Part shown: in pieces, positions 23,416 to 37,600 of the stretch
How the letters are laid out: each line of letters begins with the position of its first letter
How positions within the stretch are numbered: position 1 is the first letter of the stretch
DNA from: Pardosa pseudoannulata
Taxonomy: Eukaryota; Arthropoda; Arachnida; Araneae; Lycosidae
Assembly: GCA_032207245.1 (NCBI GenBank)
Contig: CM063507.1
Coordinates: 94,056,046-94,120,045 of the forward strand
Length of the DNA stretch: 64,000 bases
Reading direction: 5' to 3'
Notes under the pieces: model-generated
Databases searched by the model: none
The model's input: only the letters and a program-made list of their open reading frames with translations
What the model was told of the DNA's origin: nothing
Program-made: the position numbers and the translations under genes

Positions 23416-26400
23416 TTTGTGCAGCATACTTTGTTCACAACGTACTAATATGCAATTTTATGTCATAACGTCCTGTTTGAAAATGTTTGCTTTAAAAGAA
23501 GAAAGTATTTACTATCTCCTCATTTTCAACAAGAAAATTAAAAGATATGTTGCACATGTAATGTTGCTATATAAAGTGGTTGTAATGACATTTATTGTGC
23601 CAAATGTTAAACATAAGTAGTAGAAATATGCCTATAATTTTCTGTAAGAGTTCTAATTTATTCCTATAATGTTAACTGGGATGAAAATGGTTTTAAAACA
23701 TGTTACTGCTTTTCTGCCTTGTAGAATGTCTTGTTATATTATTACTATGAACCATTGCAAACATCATGATTTAACATGGATTTATTTATTCAGGCACTTT
23801 GCATTTAGTGGGGGTCAGTGTACTGAAGCAAAATACAGTGTAATTTTGGACCAAGTTTTGTATGTCTCTTCCATGTGATTTACTTGTATATACTTCATAA
23901 TTACTCTTGTAGTAATTTTATATTGTGAACTGTGTAATACATATGCATTTGCATTTAAGCCATTATATGCATATGAATTAAGGCATATTTTTTAGCTCCT
24001 AACCCTTCCTTATTATGTCAGACTATTTTGCTATGTAATTCTTGGTAAAAACTGACTCTTTACACTGCCAAACATGTAGCCTAGAATTTGCATTGTAATT
24101 TGGCGATTAATCATTTGAGTGTGTCACATGTTTGTATACTTTAAATAACGGTGGAGTTCTTATACAAGTTTTAAGTATCTTGAAAAAGTATCTTATTCTC
24201 TAAAATTTATTTTTAAATTGTCTTATGTAATGCTGTCTCATTTTAGAGGTTCATAGCATCGTAGCATATGTGACTATGTTGTAAATCCATGTTAAATGTG
24301 GTGTGTGCTTACTTTTATAGTTAATATATTTATAAATATTAATGTGGCTTATGCATTGTTTAATTGTTATTGCTAAAAAGTTAGTTTGCAATTTTCCTAT
24401 GCTAATAATAAAGTGTTTCAAAAAACATTGGGATAAATAAGAGGAATGTATACTAGTAGTCATATTTAATCTTGTAGTAAAATGATAATGCAGTGAAAAC
24501 TCAATAATCTATTTCATTCCATTCAGATTTGCAATGATACTGCAAGAATAAAGGTTCAAATAATTTTTTAAAATTAGTTTGTTAATAATTTAGTGATTTG
24601 TAAAGTATAACACATTGATTAATTTTATCTTCGTTTTTCTAAAAATGAAACTTTTTGAGAACTTTTTAAATAATATAATTAGTTTCTTTATACATCATTT
24701 TTCTGTAACTAAATTTTGTCTTAATTTGAGTTCCTCTGTTTAATATTTTGAGAACAAGTGAACTTTCTTTTCTTATTTCAGGATGTCTACTAAGCTATAT
24801 TGACAAAATTTAATTTATCTCACAAAAATGTGAAAATTTGTCTGTTTATAGAGCTAATAAAGTTGCCGTTATAAATGTGTAGCAACATGGACTTTGGGTA
24901 TTTTACTAATAAGAACTAAAGAGCAGAATTATTTTCTATTCAGGTTTTAATAGTGAACTTTTGACGTTTTGTGTATATGAAAAGATAATATGAATCTTTT
25001 AGTGAATAAAGTGCTTGTTTTATAAGTAATTAATTTACTTCATACCAGTATATTGTACTTCATCTTTTATTTCAAAATAGTTCTGTTGGTTTATTTATTG
25101 ACTTATAAAATATTCATTATATATACATTTATATTTATATATATAACTTCTCCTCCCACCAGATCTTTTTATATATGTACTCTCTATAGAAAGGAAGGTT
25201 TTTTTATTGAGTATGTTAATTTAAAGAAAGGTAATAGTAGAAATTTTACACAATTTTTACTAATACAGGTAAGCCTTAAAAAGGACATAGTTATTAACAA
25301 GTATGAATGTTTGTTCATAACCGAACTGTATAAGTAGACATCCTGCCTCTAAATATTTACTACCTAGCCTACTAAAAAAAAGTTTTTAGCAATTTAAATG
25401 AAATATTGTAAATTTACTTAATATGGAAAAGTATGTAATAAATTATTGCAGTTTCTCCTGTTATTTACATACTAACTATATGCGAGATTAAGCACTTAAA
25501 AAAATTCCTTATATAACTAATATACTTTTAAAAATTTTCTGAAGAATATAGTTTTAACAAAAGCTGCTAATTGTTTGCAGTGCAGTTCTGGGTGTGAATA
25601 AAAATCATACATATTGCTTTCTGTCGTTTATTTTTAATGCATGTAGAAACTAAATATATCTGCGAACTGGCAACATACTTCATCAAAGTAGTTATATCTG
25701 CATTTAACTGAAATATTTATGTTGGTATATTTAAAAGTTTAAACATAGTGTAACCAGTGAGACACAAAGTTATTTCACATTATAAATGGTGAAAATAATT
25801 GTAGAATAAAGCTTTTAAAATTTTCTTTTTTATTTTGTAAGAGATGGTTTGAGCCTTAATAATAAATTTAAAGCATCTTGTTGCTTAAAGGGAAAATATT
25901 AACTGTTGAAGTTTTATAGATGTTTGATGTTCCTGGAATTGATGCATAGTTGCCTGTTGTTTACTCATTTTGAAATAAATTTATGCATGGTTTAAAAATA
26001 TTGTCCATGTTTCGAATTTTTAATTTTTTTAGTATTCAAGTATTGAATGAAAATATTGTTAATTGTATGTCCTCAAATTTTTCTTTCTTTCTTACTGTGA
26101 TATATTAATTACCAAAGAAAAGAAAACATTAAAGGCAGTGTTATGTAATAAGAATATTTATTGTGTATATGTATATATTTTTAAAAGGAGGCCGAAACAT
26201 AGGATATTCATACAATGTAAAGTAACTTGGCAAACTGTGAATATCATTTTAAAATAACGAGACTATCTGGAAAGTATAAAGGTATAAATATTATGTTACC
26301 TATATATTTCCTGCATCAGAGCATAATCAGCATACCTTTTATCATTGTTTTTATCTTGTTTACATTTCTTTATTCTTCTAACAGTTACCTTTTATATATT

Positions 26401-27029
26401 TGTACATCAATATCCCATGATGTAGTAGGAGAATCTGTTAATTACAATAATTATTGCTATTAAAATTTTATGGAATGTGGCATCTAAATGAGTTTTGCCC
26501 ATAAATCTCATTTTTTTCAGAAAATGTAAAATAATGAAATAAGAAAATTCACATTCATTGTACAAGAAATTAGATTAAAAATTATACTGTTTATCATAGT
26601 ACCATTTATGAAAGCAATTAAAATTCTTGTATCTAGCATAGTTATATCAAATTTCAGTAGTTAATAAAATAATATAGTGCTTAGTTTCCATCTTGTGCCT
26701 TCCAGGGCTTAAAAACTGTACAAGTCAATCTGAGTAGTCGAAATGAGTTCAAGATTATTCTCTAGCTTACAGAATTAACCATTTATTTTATTAAACAAAA
26801 ATTAATTTTGCAATTCTCAGTCAGTAGATTGTTTTCCTTTCTAAAACATTGAAAGTAGCAAATTGTTGTAATTTAATCTATTACAGGAAGATATTTATTT
26901 TTCTATTTAAATAGATTTTAACATTGTATTAGCTAAGCTTTGGTTACAAAATGTTATACTGAGAAATAGAGTAATTCTAATAAAAATTTGATATTTCAAG
27001 TCAATTCTATTGTAATTACAACTTTCTCA
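23416..27029. other. dystrobrevin 3' region and intergenic AT-rich DNA
   Basis: The first part is expected 3' UTR. Beyond about 25.1 kb I see no coding similarity, only short open frames typical of AT-rich DNA and further AATAAA motifs at about 25605 and 25806. Confidence 0.6.
24407..25010 (+). terminator. candidate polyadenylation signals of dystrobrevin
   Basis: AATAAA occurs at 24407-24412, 24547-24552 and 25005-25010. The last is followed at once by a GT-rich run (GTGCTTGTTTT), the usual layout of a 3' end, which would give a 3' UTR of about 1.6 kb. Which site is used cannot be settled from sequence. Confidence 0.35.
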
Positions 27030-27362
27030 TACTCAAAATGTCAGTTAAAATATGATGTGCTCATTCTTTGGATATACTAACAGCCCCAAAAATGTCTATT
27101 GATTTCGATCGGTGATCATTCATAATGTTTTGTGAACTTTTCTAATGATTTCATCTATAGTGGCTGACTTTGGTGTCCCTGAACGCTCTACATCTAAAGT
27201 GTTTGTCAAACATTTAAAATCTGCAACCCATGATTTAACAGTTGGAAACAAAGGAGCAGATTCTCCCAGTGTAGCATCTAGCTCAATTTTAATATTTGTT
27301 GAAGATAAACCTTTTATTAAAAAAAAGTATTTTATCACAGCTCTCAGTCCAGTTCTTTCCAT
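27030..27362 (-). pseudogene. mariner transposase fragment (N-terminal)
   Basis: On the - strand, RAVIKYFFLIKGLSSTNIKI, then VKSWVADFK and RSGTPKSATIDEIIRKVHK. This is the paired helix-turn-helix of mariner transposases. After a break it continues as IDIFGAVSISKE and HHILTDIL. The catalytic domain and the terminal repeats were not found. Confidence 0.8.
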
Positions 27363-27449
27363 GCTCAGTTAAAAACGAAGACAGAAAATTTTAACATCAC
27401 AGTATAAAAACAATCGAACACTAATCCTTTGAAATACATAAGAAGTGTT

Positions 27450-27630
27450 TGCCGAACGATGGCCGATTGGCTAGAGTGCTGGCTTTCGGTACTGGAGTTC
27501 GTGGGTTCGAATCTCACAGTGGCATGGATGTTTGTAGCTGTTTAGAATCGGCTTTAAGCTGTAGGTCCCGGTCTCATTAGCCCATGTGTTGCAAAAAGTA
27601 GACCGTAGCACTCCAAACCAAACCAAAAAC
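27450..27630 (+). mobile_element. tRNA-derived SINE with perfect 13-bp target duplication
   Basis: The head has A-box-like TGGCCGATTGG and B box GGTTCGAATCT, then a conserved body (TGTTTAGAATCGGCTTTAAG, then GTCTCATTAGCCC) and an A/C tail AACCAAACCAAAAAC. The 13-bp repeat CATAAGAAGTGTT at 27437-27449 and 27631-27643 marks target-primed insertion. This is the best-preserved copy in the window. Confidence 0.93.
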
Positions 27631-28232
27631 CATAAGAAGTGTTGAACAAAGACAGCATTTTTAAGTGCATTTTTAAAAATAACTCTAGAAATACCAACTC
27701 TAGCTATGGCCAGAAATTTTTCATTTCACCCTTATACTGTGAATATGACAAGTACTCCTTAGTCTCATTATTAGCATAATAGCTGGCTTTGATTGTATTT
27801 GCTTATTCTTAACTGTTTTGCTTTTTTTTATACTCTGAGAGCATGGTAGAACTAATATTGCCTTATTAATTCAATGTTTTAGTTAAGATTTAATCTTCAT
27901 CTGTTCTGTGTAAACTAATGAAGATTATCCAAGGAAATAGGCAGGGTATCTCTCAATGATAGTGCTGAGAAAAGGGTGTATATGCACATATATTTATTCA
28001 ATCCATATGGATGTAGATTTTTGAAATATAAAATTTGATAATAGTCACATAAATTTTATTAATCTTTTAGAAAATTTCAAAATGATGAGTTGATTACTTA
28101 TGTCTGATTAATTTAAAAAAAAAAATGCTTAATGGAATTATAAATTACAGAATTTGATTAGAATCATACTAAAAGATTAAACTTTTTTCTTATTATCCAA
28201 AGGAGCACCTTGTCACAGTGTTTTTCTCCTAA

Positions 28233-28377
28233 ATTTAGCTGAATGGGTAGGGTACTGTTCTTCAGGATCAGAGTTTGAATCCCACTGCTGGTATGGTTGT
28301 TCATAGCTGTTTGAAATAGGCTTTAGACAGTAGATCCCAGCTTTATTAGCCTTCAAGTAGAAAAATAATAGATTGCT
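28233..28377 (+). mobile_element. degraded copy of the same SINE
   Basis: TAGCTGAATGGGTAGGG, decayed B box AGTTTGAATCCCAC, then ATAGCTGTTTGAAATAGGC and TTTATTAGCC match the body of 27450..27630 with many changes. Confidence 0.75.
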
Positions 28378-29477
28378 AGAAGGTTACAACTTATTGGGGG
28401 ATCTTTTTCATTTTATTTATTAAAAAGGTAGTAAAAAATTTAAATTTTTTAATGATTAGAAAGTAACAAATAAAATAGCTAGTAGTAATCTTATATTTTC
28501 AGTTCTTAAATGTGTGCCTAACTTTTTATCTATTATTTGGATTAAAGTATAAAATTAAATAAATAAACATACTTCTAATGAGGTCTAAATCCAAGGAATT
28601 GAATGGTACAAAATATTTAATAAGTGTTGAAAACCATGTCACATGTCACTAAACTATTGGGAAATGTTTTATTCAGTACCTCTTTGTCAGTTTTTATGTA
28701 GTTTAAAATACTAATGGATGTTAACAGATTCTCACTACTAAAATATTACTATTTGTACAGTTTCTTTTTCTAACTGAAAGAGGAGATTGGGTCCATTATT
28801 TGGCTTATTAATACTTAGTTTATTGCATATCAATGCTGTGTATGTATGAGCTTTTATTTTTTACCCTGTGATTATAACTGAAAGAAGATTTTATAGATTT
28901 TTCTGTTTTCTAATCTCTAATTAAAGTATACTGAATTTTTATAAAGAAACTGAAAATAAGTATTTTGAACTGTTTAGTTTTAATGTATTTTTACCATCTT
29001 ATGTAAATGGTATTCTTGTATTTCAAGTTTTATAAAAACCAGTTAATCTTTATCTTATATAAACAGTAGTAAAATTTCAAGAGTATCATATATCAAAAAG
29101 AAATTTCCAATAAAGAATTCTTAAAGACTCTATAAATTCTTTTTCATTTAATAAACAAGACACACAAGTGGAATTTATGTTGTTTATTTGCTGCGGCAAA
29201 AATTTTAATATATATATATTTTTATCTGAATAACATTGATGATGTGCCCCGTTTTACAAATTATTAAGGATTAAAGAAATACATTTGTTATAAATTTATG
29301 TATTATTCCTAACTTTCATAAATATAGTAATTTATTACAAAAAAGTCAAATCATACCTTTAACAATACTTTAAATAACATTCATTTCAATGTAGAACCAA
29401 ATGAAAGTTAAACAGGAAAGATGCTGCTTTTCGATAATTTTCAAATCTAACAGATTGTTTATAAATTTTAACTAACT
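28378..29477. other. intergenic AT-rich DNA before the DDX24 3' end
   Basis: No coding similarity, terminal repeats or RNA gene seen. It probably contains the DDX24 transcript end. Confidence 0.5.
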
Positions 29478-29483
29478 TTTATT
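29478..29483 (-). terminator. candidate DDX24 polyadenylation signal
   Basis: AATAAA on the - strand, about 380 bases past the stop codon. Other copies lie further on (for example 29336-29331), so the choice is uncertain. Confidence 0.3.
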
Positions 29484-29862
29484 TTATACTTTTTAAAAAT
29501 CAATTTTGAAGGTATATGACATGACTGTTAGAAATGCACCTAAAAGTGTTTTAAATACTTAAAATTATAAAATTTCTGTTTTAATAACGGCATTATCTGT
29601 TGTGATAATATTTATGCTAATTATAAGGCGATGGACATTTATACACCATCTTTAATTCTTATTTTTAGTTGTATTTCACAATTTAATGAGACAAACAATA
29701 AATTTTGCCCAGATGAATGTTTACTGTGGCCTTTAAGTTTCTAAACTCTTGGTAATAATGTCAAACACATAAGAAATTTCTTGTACAGAAAATATTATTT
29801 ACAGCAGAATTTTCTTTACATATGGGACTATTTACAAATATATTTTTTTTTAACAAAAAGAA

Positions 29863-29927
29863 TTACATTCTCTTTTTCTTTGGTTTCTTCTGCTCATTCT
29901 TCAGAATTTTGATAGCTTTTCCGAAAT
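29863..29927 (-). CDS. DDX24: DDX24 terminal exon 13
   Basis: Acceptor ATTTCAG, then [21 protein letters not shown] and TAA (29865-29863). The very basic end suits a nucleolar localisation signal. Confidence 0.9.
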
Positions 29928-31468
29928 CTGAAATACAATCAATATAAATATAAAATATATACTTTAAAAGAAGCTTTCTCTAGACATTGATTCCAAAGAG
30001 ATAAGTTTTTAAAATGTTCCTATTTAATAGACATCTTGCATATATTTGTTTAATAAATGGGTGGAAAATATTAGAATTGAATACTGTTAACGGTTCTAAG
30101 CAACACTAAGTATTCGACAATTTATAAAGAAATGCTCACTTACAAATAAAAATTAAAAAGAAATTGAAAAACTAATATAAATTAGGGATTTAAGTATTAT
30201 ATAAATATACCTTTTTGTAATATCACTGCTACTAAATTATAAGTACCTTCAGTGTACAAGAAGTATGTTTTAATTTTGATTTTTTAAAGTAGATTTTGAT
30301 GGGTGCTAAAATATGTAAGCCAAGTATGCCCCAAATTGCATGCACAAATTTACATGTACATTATGTATGTGTAAAGAGAAAGATATTTAACAGCATTTTA
30401 ATCAGCTGTTTTAAAAATAAATCTACAGTTCAAACTTCTCCAAACACTTTATTTGTTTCAGAAACCAGAGGGCATCTGGTGATTTGATATTCAGTTATAT
30501 CTTTGGTATTACTTTAGTATATTATTAAATGAACACTGTGAAATAAAAATTAAAAAGAAATATAACTTTAGCTGAAATTAATTCAGAAAGTAAGAGGGGG
30601 TTTCAGGAAGTAAAGCAATGTTGTTTTGATTTAAAGTAACAAATTTTAACAGAACAGTCCAAATTTTACTATTCATTGTGTCTTACATACAGTATATAAG
30701 TTATATCTGTAACACCATATCATTGGTTTTGTTTTTAAAAATTGTCAAGATGTTTTTCGCAGAATATATGATTTTCAAATGTTAAAAACAATTAATAAAT
30801 ATTATTTAATCCACTGACCGAACAAGAAACAGTTCGTTCTATAATGCTAGTACGCAGTGAAATCCTTTGCACGTTGAATAGACGTTCGGTTTGTCGTCAT
30901 CAATGAGCATCCGGATGAGGCAGAGCAGCGGCAGGGGCCATATGGTGCTACGTTTGCTAAACATATAAGTTTTTTGTGGAAGCCCGAAGCGTTGCTTTTT
31001 CAACGCCAATATGACACCATACAACAAAAGACATGATTTTTGTTTCAGTGCTAGTAGAATTCTCATAAGTTTAGCTGTTTTTATAGTTAAAACTCGATTA
31101 CTCGTAGGTAAATATTTTATTTATTGTAATCTTTAAATTTATATTCATAATCAATAACCCGTTTCAGAATGAAAAACTCAGGTGTCTCAATAATTAAAGA
31201 TTTATTGGAAAATCCATGTTTTCTGCACACCCTGCACGAAAACCTACCGTATGCTACTGATATATATATATATAGAGAGAGAGAGGGGGACACACAAGTT
31301 ACAGTAGCAAAGAACTACTTGTATTTTAACTTTTAAGAAGATATGAAAAGATTCAAATTATCCAAAGTTAAATAAATAAAATAATTATAATAGACATTGT
31401 TATGATGATTTTCCTTCTTGAAAATAACATTGATATTATGACTAGTAGAGCAAATTCAATATTTAAAG

Positions 31469-31536
<68 letters not shown>

Positions 31537-31595
31537 AAAAATAGTGAATTTATTATTTCATTTTAATTATTAAATATAGTTTAACTTGTTTTCAG

Positions 31596-31636
<41 letters not shown>

Positions 31637-34600
31637 GGCAGAAATGTTATGGTACAGTTAAAAAAAAAATGTATGCAACTAATTTTCCTCTCACAATTTC
31701 TTGTCTAGTAAACATTCTGATTAACTTCAACTCCAATTTAAGATTAATGAGGTATAATAGATTACATACCTTTTACTTCTGGGCACATCAGTTTTCCACT
31801 TTTCGTTGGGTAACTGCCAGTCAGTGTCTTGATCATCACAGGTTTATTCAGCAAAGCTTTTAATCGCTTTTTCATTATTTTGATCTCCCGATTTTTTACT
31901 GAAATTTCATGCTCACTTCCTAAATCATTTAATCTAACAATATTAAGGAATTTTTATTAAGTTCTCAATGCTTTGTTCTAATACATTTTTAAAGTGATAT
32001 TAAAGGTAAACAACATTGCTAATTGTTTTAAAATATTTTAAATTGGAAATTTAAAAGTTTAGGAGTATTATAGAATCAGAATTTACAATCTTAAAATGAA
32101 CTAAATAACAACAATCATTGCATTATAATAGTTAATAAGTATTAAATTATGTCACAATAAATTATCTTAATTTTAATTTAAAAATCTATGTATGGATATA
32201 TAAACATATATTTATAAAAAAGCATTACATTTATTAAATAATTTATTTAAAAGTTAATGTTTAAGATAAAACAAATTTGTGGAAAATCAGTTTTTCACAT
32301 GGAGAATTTTGTGAAGGGTTTATCAAACTCTAATTTTCCCTAAATAAAAATACTGAATGATAAATGATGAAGTTAAATTTTATGACTACAACATTTACAG
32401 TCGCATATGCAGGGTATTTGCCAAAATAAAATTTTTCAAATCCATGACTTTTCCTGATTTAGCATATCATTTTCCATGACTTTAAAACGCTTTTGTTAAA
32501 GTATATATGAATAAAACTTCTGATATACATACAAATAAAATATATGCTTTTAGAGAAATGACAGGAATTTTATCATAAAAAAAACTATAAACTTACTTTA
32601 TAAGTGTTAAACTCACATACATAAACATAAATTGTTGTATCTACATACCTAAGTTTAATCATATAGCCATTTTTCAATCAAAATGTTTCCAATTTGAATT
32701 CAGGGTACTTGGGTATTATCCAGGTGACCATGAATAATAGCCAAATATAACCCTATAATGTTTATATACAATATCCCAAGAGATAAACTTATATTTTGTG
32801 CAAAAATCTTAACTAATTTTTATTAAAAAATTATTATATTAATAAAATTTTAATCTATAATTTAAGGAAAAACCAGAATAATATACATTTACCCACCCAT
32901 TAAGCTTTCTTGCTTTGAGTTTCCTTGGTGAACAAATTTTACTTGGTCAATAGGATAATACATAAATACCAAACTCAGTAACTTCAGTCAAATGACAAGT
33001 AAAAATAGAATTAAACAATTCAATGCATTTTTATTTAATCGGTAGTTTAGCGGATCCATGACTTTTACTCATTTTACTTGAAAAATCAAGACTTTCCATG
33101 ACAAAATTAATTCTTTGTCTAAATCCATGATTTTCCATGACTTTCCAGGTGCGCGGAAACCATACATATAATAGTTCTATTAATTACAAAAAAAAAATTA
33201 GCTAATTAGAAAATAAGTACAACAATTAAACTTTAAAAAATAAGTTATTAAGAAGTAAAGAAATACCTGTATTTATAGATAATAATCTTTGAAAAAATTA
33301 AAAAAACAAAAACAAATAAAACCAAGAAATGCTACCAATTAAAATACATCATTAAGTAAAAGAAGGTTTAGTCTAGATTTTAACCTTCATAGAGTTAAAG
33401 TATAATAAAAGGATACAAATTTTCATCCTCCTCAATGTCTATATCCATTTCTTTCGCAGTATTTTGGAGCCACCTGTTTTGAGCAGATAGTCTTTTCATT
33501 CTGTGTTCCATTTTATCAATAGCATGTACTAAAGAAACTCGTTCATGCAAAACTTTAAAAATATTTTGATCAACAGGAAAATTTGGTAAGGTTTTATCTG
33601 AAACAAAAATTAAAATATTTAAAAACTGATTACATTAATGTTTTAAACAGAACTTTGTTTCAATCTTTGTTAATGCAACTATCTTTCAAATATTGGAAAA
33701 ATTGGCTAGTTGTCAGTACTTTAGTAAATAGAGTTGACATGATTTAAATCAGTTGATTTTAAAAAAAAAATCATTGATTTAAATCATTTTTTTTCACTTC
33801 TTTAAAACCTATATTCCAAAGACAGGAGAACTGGGAATCGGTCAGCACAGTAATACCAATAAGTAAATAAGTGTCAATAGATAGCATGTCCTTTCCAAGA
33901 ATTTAGGGGTTGTTATCAGAAAGTATTATGTAGTAGGGGTAGTACAATGATTTACTATGACTGATTGAATTCATTTTATGTAATGGGAGGTAAAGAGAAC
34001 AGAAATCCAGTTTGTCTACCAAATAATAATAGCCGTGGCTTCATCTGCTGGAATGGAAAGACAGTTTTCTTCTTTTGGTATTGTTCATTCTAGCCTTCGT
34101 AACCAATTAGGAGTGGATAAAGCATCAAAGCTAGCGTTTTTATTGAAACAATTAAATCCATAATTCGGTACTTAAAAAAATATTAAAATAATTTTGATTT
34201 GTTTTTTTAAATAAATAGTTTGCATTAAAATAATATTTAATTTGTTCTTTTAATTGACATCTTATTGAGTTTGCACTATCCAATTACAAAATAATAGAAT
34301 GTATTTAGATTAAAATTTATATATTTAAGTTTAGGTAATCAGTGTGCAGAATATACTAGATAGATAAGATGTGACTTCTTATAACAAACTATTCTATGTA
34401 TACTGCAAAAAACATAAAAACAACAATTAAAATTAGTATTCAGAAAAAAATTTAAAAAATCCGATTTAAATCAAAAAATCTGATTTATTTTTTTATTTTT
34501 TTAAATCATGATTTTTTTTCCAACCCTGATAGTAAACTTTTTAAGACTAGTTTATAATTTATGAATTGAAGCAAATTATGAATGGCTGTAAACATCCATG

Positions 34601-37600
34601 AAAGCGTGGGATTTATATCTATGTATTTAAATGCTATTATTACTTGTTCAGCCATTCTTCAGAAAAGCGAGGTTTAGTAGCCTACTTATTATTTGTATAA
34701 AGTAAAACTGTAATCGTGAAAACTTTGGGTCTTCAGGTTTCAACGGATATACCCATTTTGCATGAAGACATTTTGTCTAGTTTCAGCATACATAATGTAC
34801 ATAGAATGCAACTGTAACTTTAAATATCCATTTTTACCATCCCTGAATGAATCTTGACTAGTTTCAATATGACTTCCATACATATTTATCTCACATATTT
34901 CAAAAATGATTAGCTGTAGTTTGTTAAGATTTTTATTCAATAAAATAGATAGAGATTTTAATATAATAGATACGAATGCTGCCTGGTATTAAAACATTTA
35001 ACCATAAACTGTTGGAATTTAGAATTCAGGAATATTTTTAATAGACTGCTAACATTACGTTACGGGAGCAATCGGAGAGAGTGTTGGATAGCTGATTTAC
35101 CAGAAGATGAAAACTGGTTTCAAGGGATGATAGTCTCACAAATTTCTTTTCTATTTTGAAAAATTTACAAATGGCAAGGTGATTTTTGAAAAGGCAGAAT
35201 TTATTAAAAGAATCGGAAATTCACACACACGTACAAAAACAAGGTGTAAATTGGCGATGCAGAAATTGGCTGAAGAAATCAAAGAAATGAAATTCCACCA
35301 AACATCGGAAATTTTCATCCCCCCTATTTTTTAATTCATGTTCAGACATTTAAATTTAAATTAATTTTTTTCCGTCTGCAACATCGATGGTACAAATTTT
35401 ATGTTCATCTTTTTTCACTGATTTCCATCATAAATTCTTCTAAACACAGACGCTCTCAGAAGTAAAACACGGTAATCCAGAATAAAAAGCATGTGCAAAC
35501 TATTTTCCCGAATGCCCGTTAGTACAGAATACGATACGTACGCTGGCTAAAACACCGCTAGGAATAATTGTGCTTTCTTTCAAACCTGGAACCCATAAAT
35601 ATAACGAGATCGTCATTTGACCCTGAAAGAGTAGCCTCGCCTTGCTAAAGTACGTTGACCCAATCAGAATAGAAGTGAATCAGTATGCATAGTCATATCT
35701 CCGCAAGCGTACATCTCAGCGAAAACACGCAGTAGAAGATACTGATTTCGACCAGGATTGCAACACCCACCCACCCCCATTTTTCAATCCCGATTTCTCG
35801 ATGGATTTGAATCGATCTCAGAAGCAGTCCTAAAGGCTGTCAAAAAAGCGGAAAACTTTCATGCCTGATTCTAATATTAAGTATGTGTTATTGTTTACTG
35901 CCAGGTTTTACAAAAAGTGGAAAGTAATCTCACCCCCCCCCCCACTTGTCTAGGGGGTGTTGGTCTTTCTTGAGTATTTCAAGCATGTGTGAAGTAGTTT
36001 TGTACATTTCTATTCTTATTCAGATGAATAGTGGTTGGAAGAGAAATAAGAATGCAAACAAAAAGCATGAAATTTTTGCAGAGTAATAAATTTTTAATGC
36101 AAGAAAAAGTAAAAAATGCACATTTTATGCCTTCTTTTGCATTTTATTCAAAAGAAGGCATAAAATTCTCTGCATTTTATGCAGTAATGCGACCACTGTT
36201 TTATGACATTTAAGTTTTGATTTACAAAGAACTATACGAGACTGGTAAACTCAAAATGATTAAGAAAATACACTAATTAAAAAATGATTAATTTAATGAA
36301 ACTTTTATGGTACTCTAGATACATTGAAATTAATATACAATTTATATTAATATAAAATAGAATAATCATTTACCTTTATTTAATGTCTTGGAGATTTTTT
36401 TATAACATACTCCTTCTTGTGGTTCAATAAGCATCAAACTGAGCCCTTCATTTTGAGCTCGAGCAGTACGTCCACTTCGGTGAATATAGGTCTAGATTTC
36501 ATGAAAGAAAATATATTTAAAAAAAAAAAAAAAAAACATCATTGAAAAAGAAAAAAATTGGTGTCAAAATATTAGATGACAGAGAATATTGTTTTGAATG
36601 ATTACTGTTTTAACTTAACCTCTTGCCTTATGAATCGAGCGACGATTGTGTGTGCCACTTTTGATGAAAGCTTTTCTCATGCGTTGTGACCAGAAGCAGT
36701 TTCATCACGGGCTACATTGTGAGCAAACCAGTGGACATTAATAGTACTACATTTCATCGCTTATACATTGCTCTGCATAGCAATTTGTTTCAGTTGCAAC
36801 AATTTCCTAAAACTTTTTGTCAAATATTGCATAATAAAAGTCTTAACTTTCCACTGTTATCATTTAACTCACCTGTAGACGTTACTTTTATGCCAGGAGT
36901 TTCTGTATACTTCCATATCTTCAGTTAATTATTTTTTGATTGCCAAATTCTTTGTTCTGATAACGGATTCCTGATATTTTCTTCTTCATTAGTAATGCTT
37001 TCATCACTAACTAAATTTTGCACACATTTTTTTTACAGGACAAACTACAATGCTATCTTCAGATGTATCCAAATCGGTATCTATTTCAGTTTCTAAGGTG
37101 TAATCAGCACACTTTCCAGAACCGTTATTCGTATCAATTTTCCTTTTTGCCATTAGGTTAAATTTTTCGATTTTTGTTTTTAAGAATTTTTTAAGCACCA
37201 ACAGTTAATTATTTATTGCATATAATATAATACTCTATTGCAATTACACCTAAGAAAAAACAACCAACTCTTATATTGCAACTGTAACAAACAATAATGC
37301 AAAAACAAAAACTTTATCGCCTAAAAACAATAACGTCTTATACGAGCTTTTCACTTTTGTCCAGACAGAATCATCATGTGTGTGATATGAGGTTCTCATT
37401 TTAGGCACAGCAGTACGACCACGTCTCCCACACATTGTTTGAAGGCAAAGGGTTAAAAGAAACAGTTTAGTAAAATTAAATAAAAAATATAGTAAATTAT
37501 AACATGAATTACGATTATTCATATCCCTGATTGCATACCTCTTAGGATAATCATTTATGAATTTTAAGTATTTGACAAATTCAGGGGTCAGCAGACTTTC

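Noticed and set aside
27467..27525. Possible tRNA gene (A-box and B-box-like motifs)
   Set aside because: No proper cloverleaf. It continues into a SINE body and is flanked by a 13-bp target duplication.
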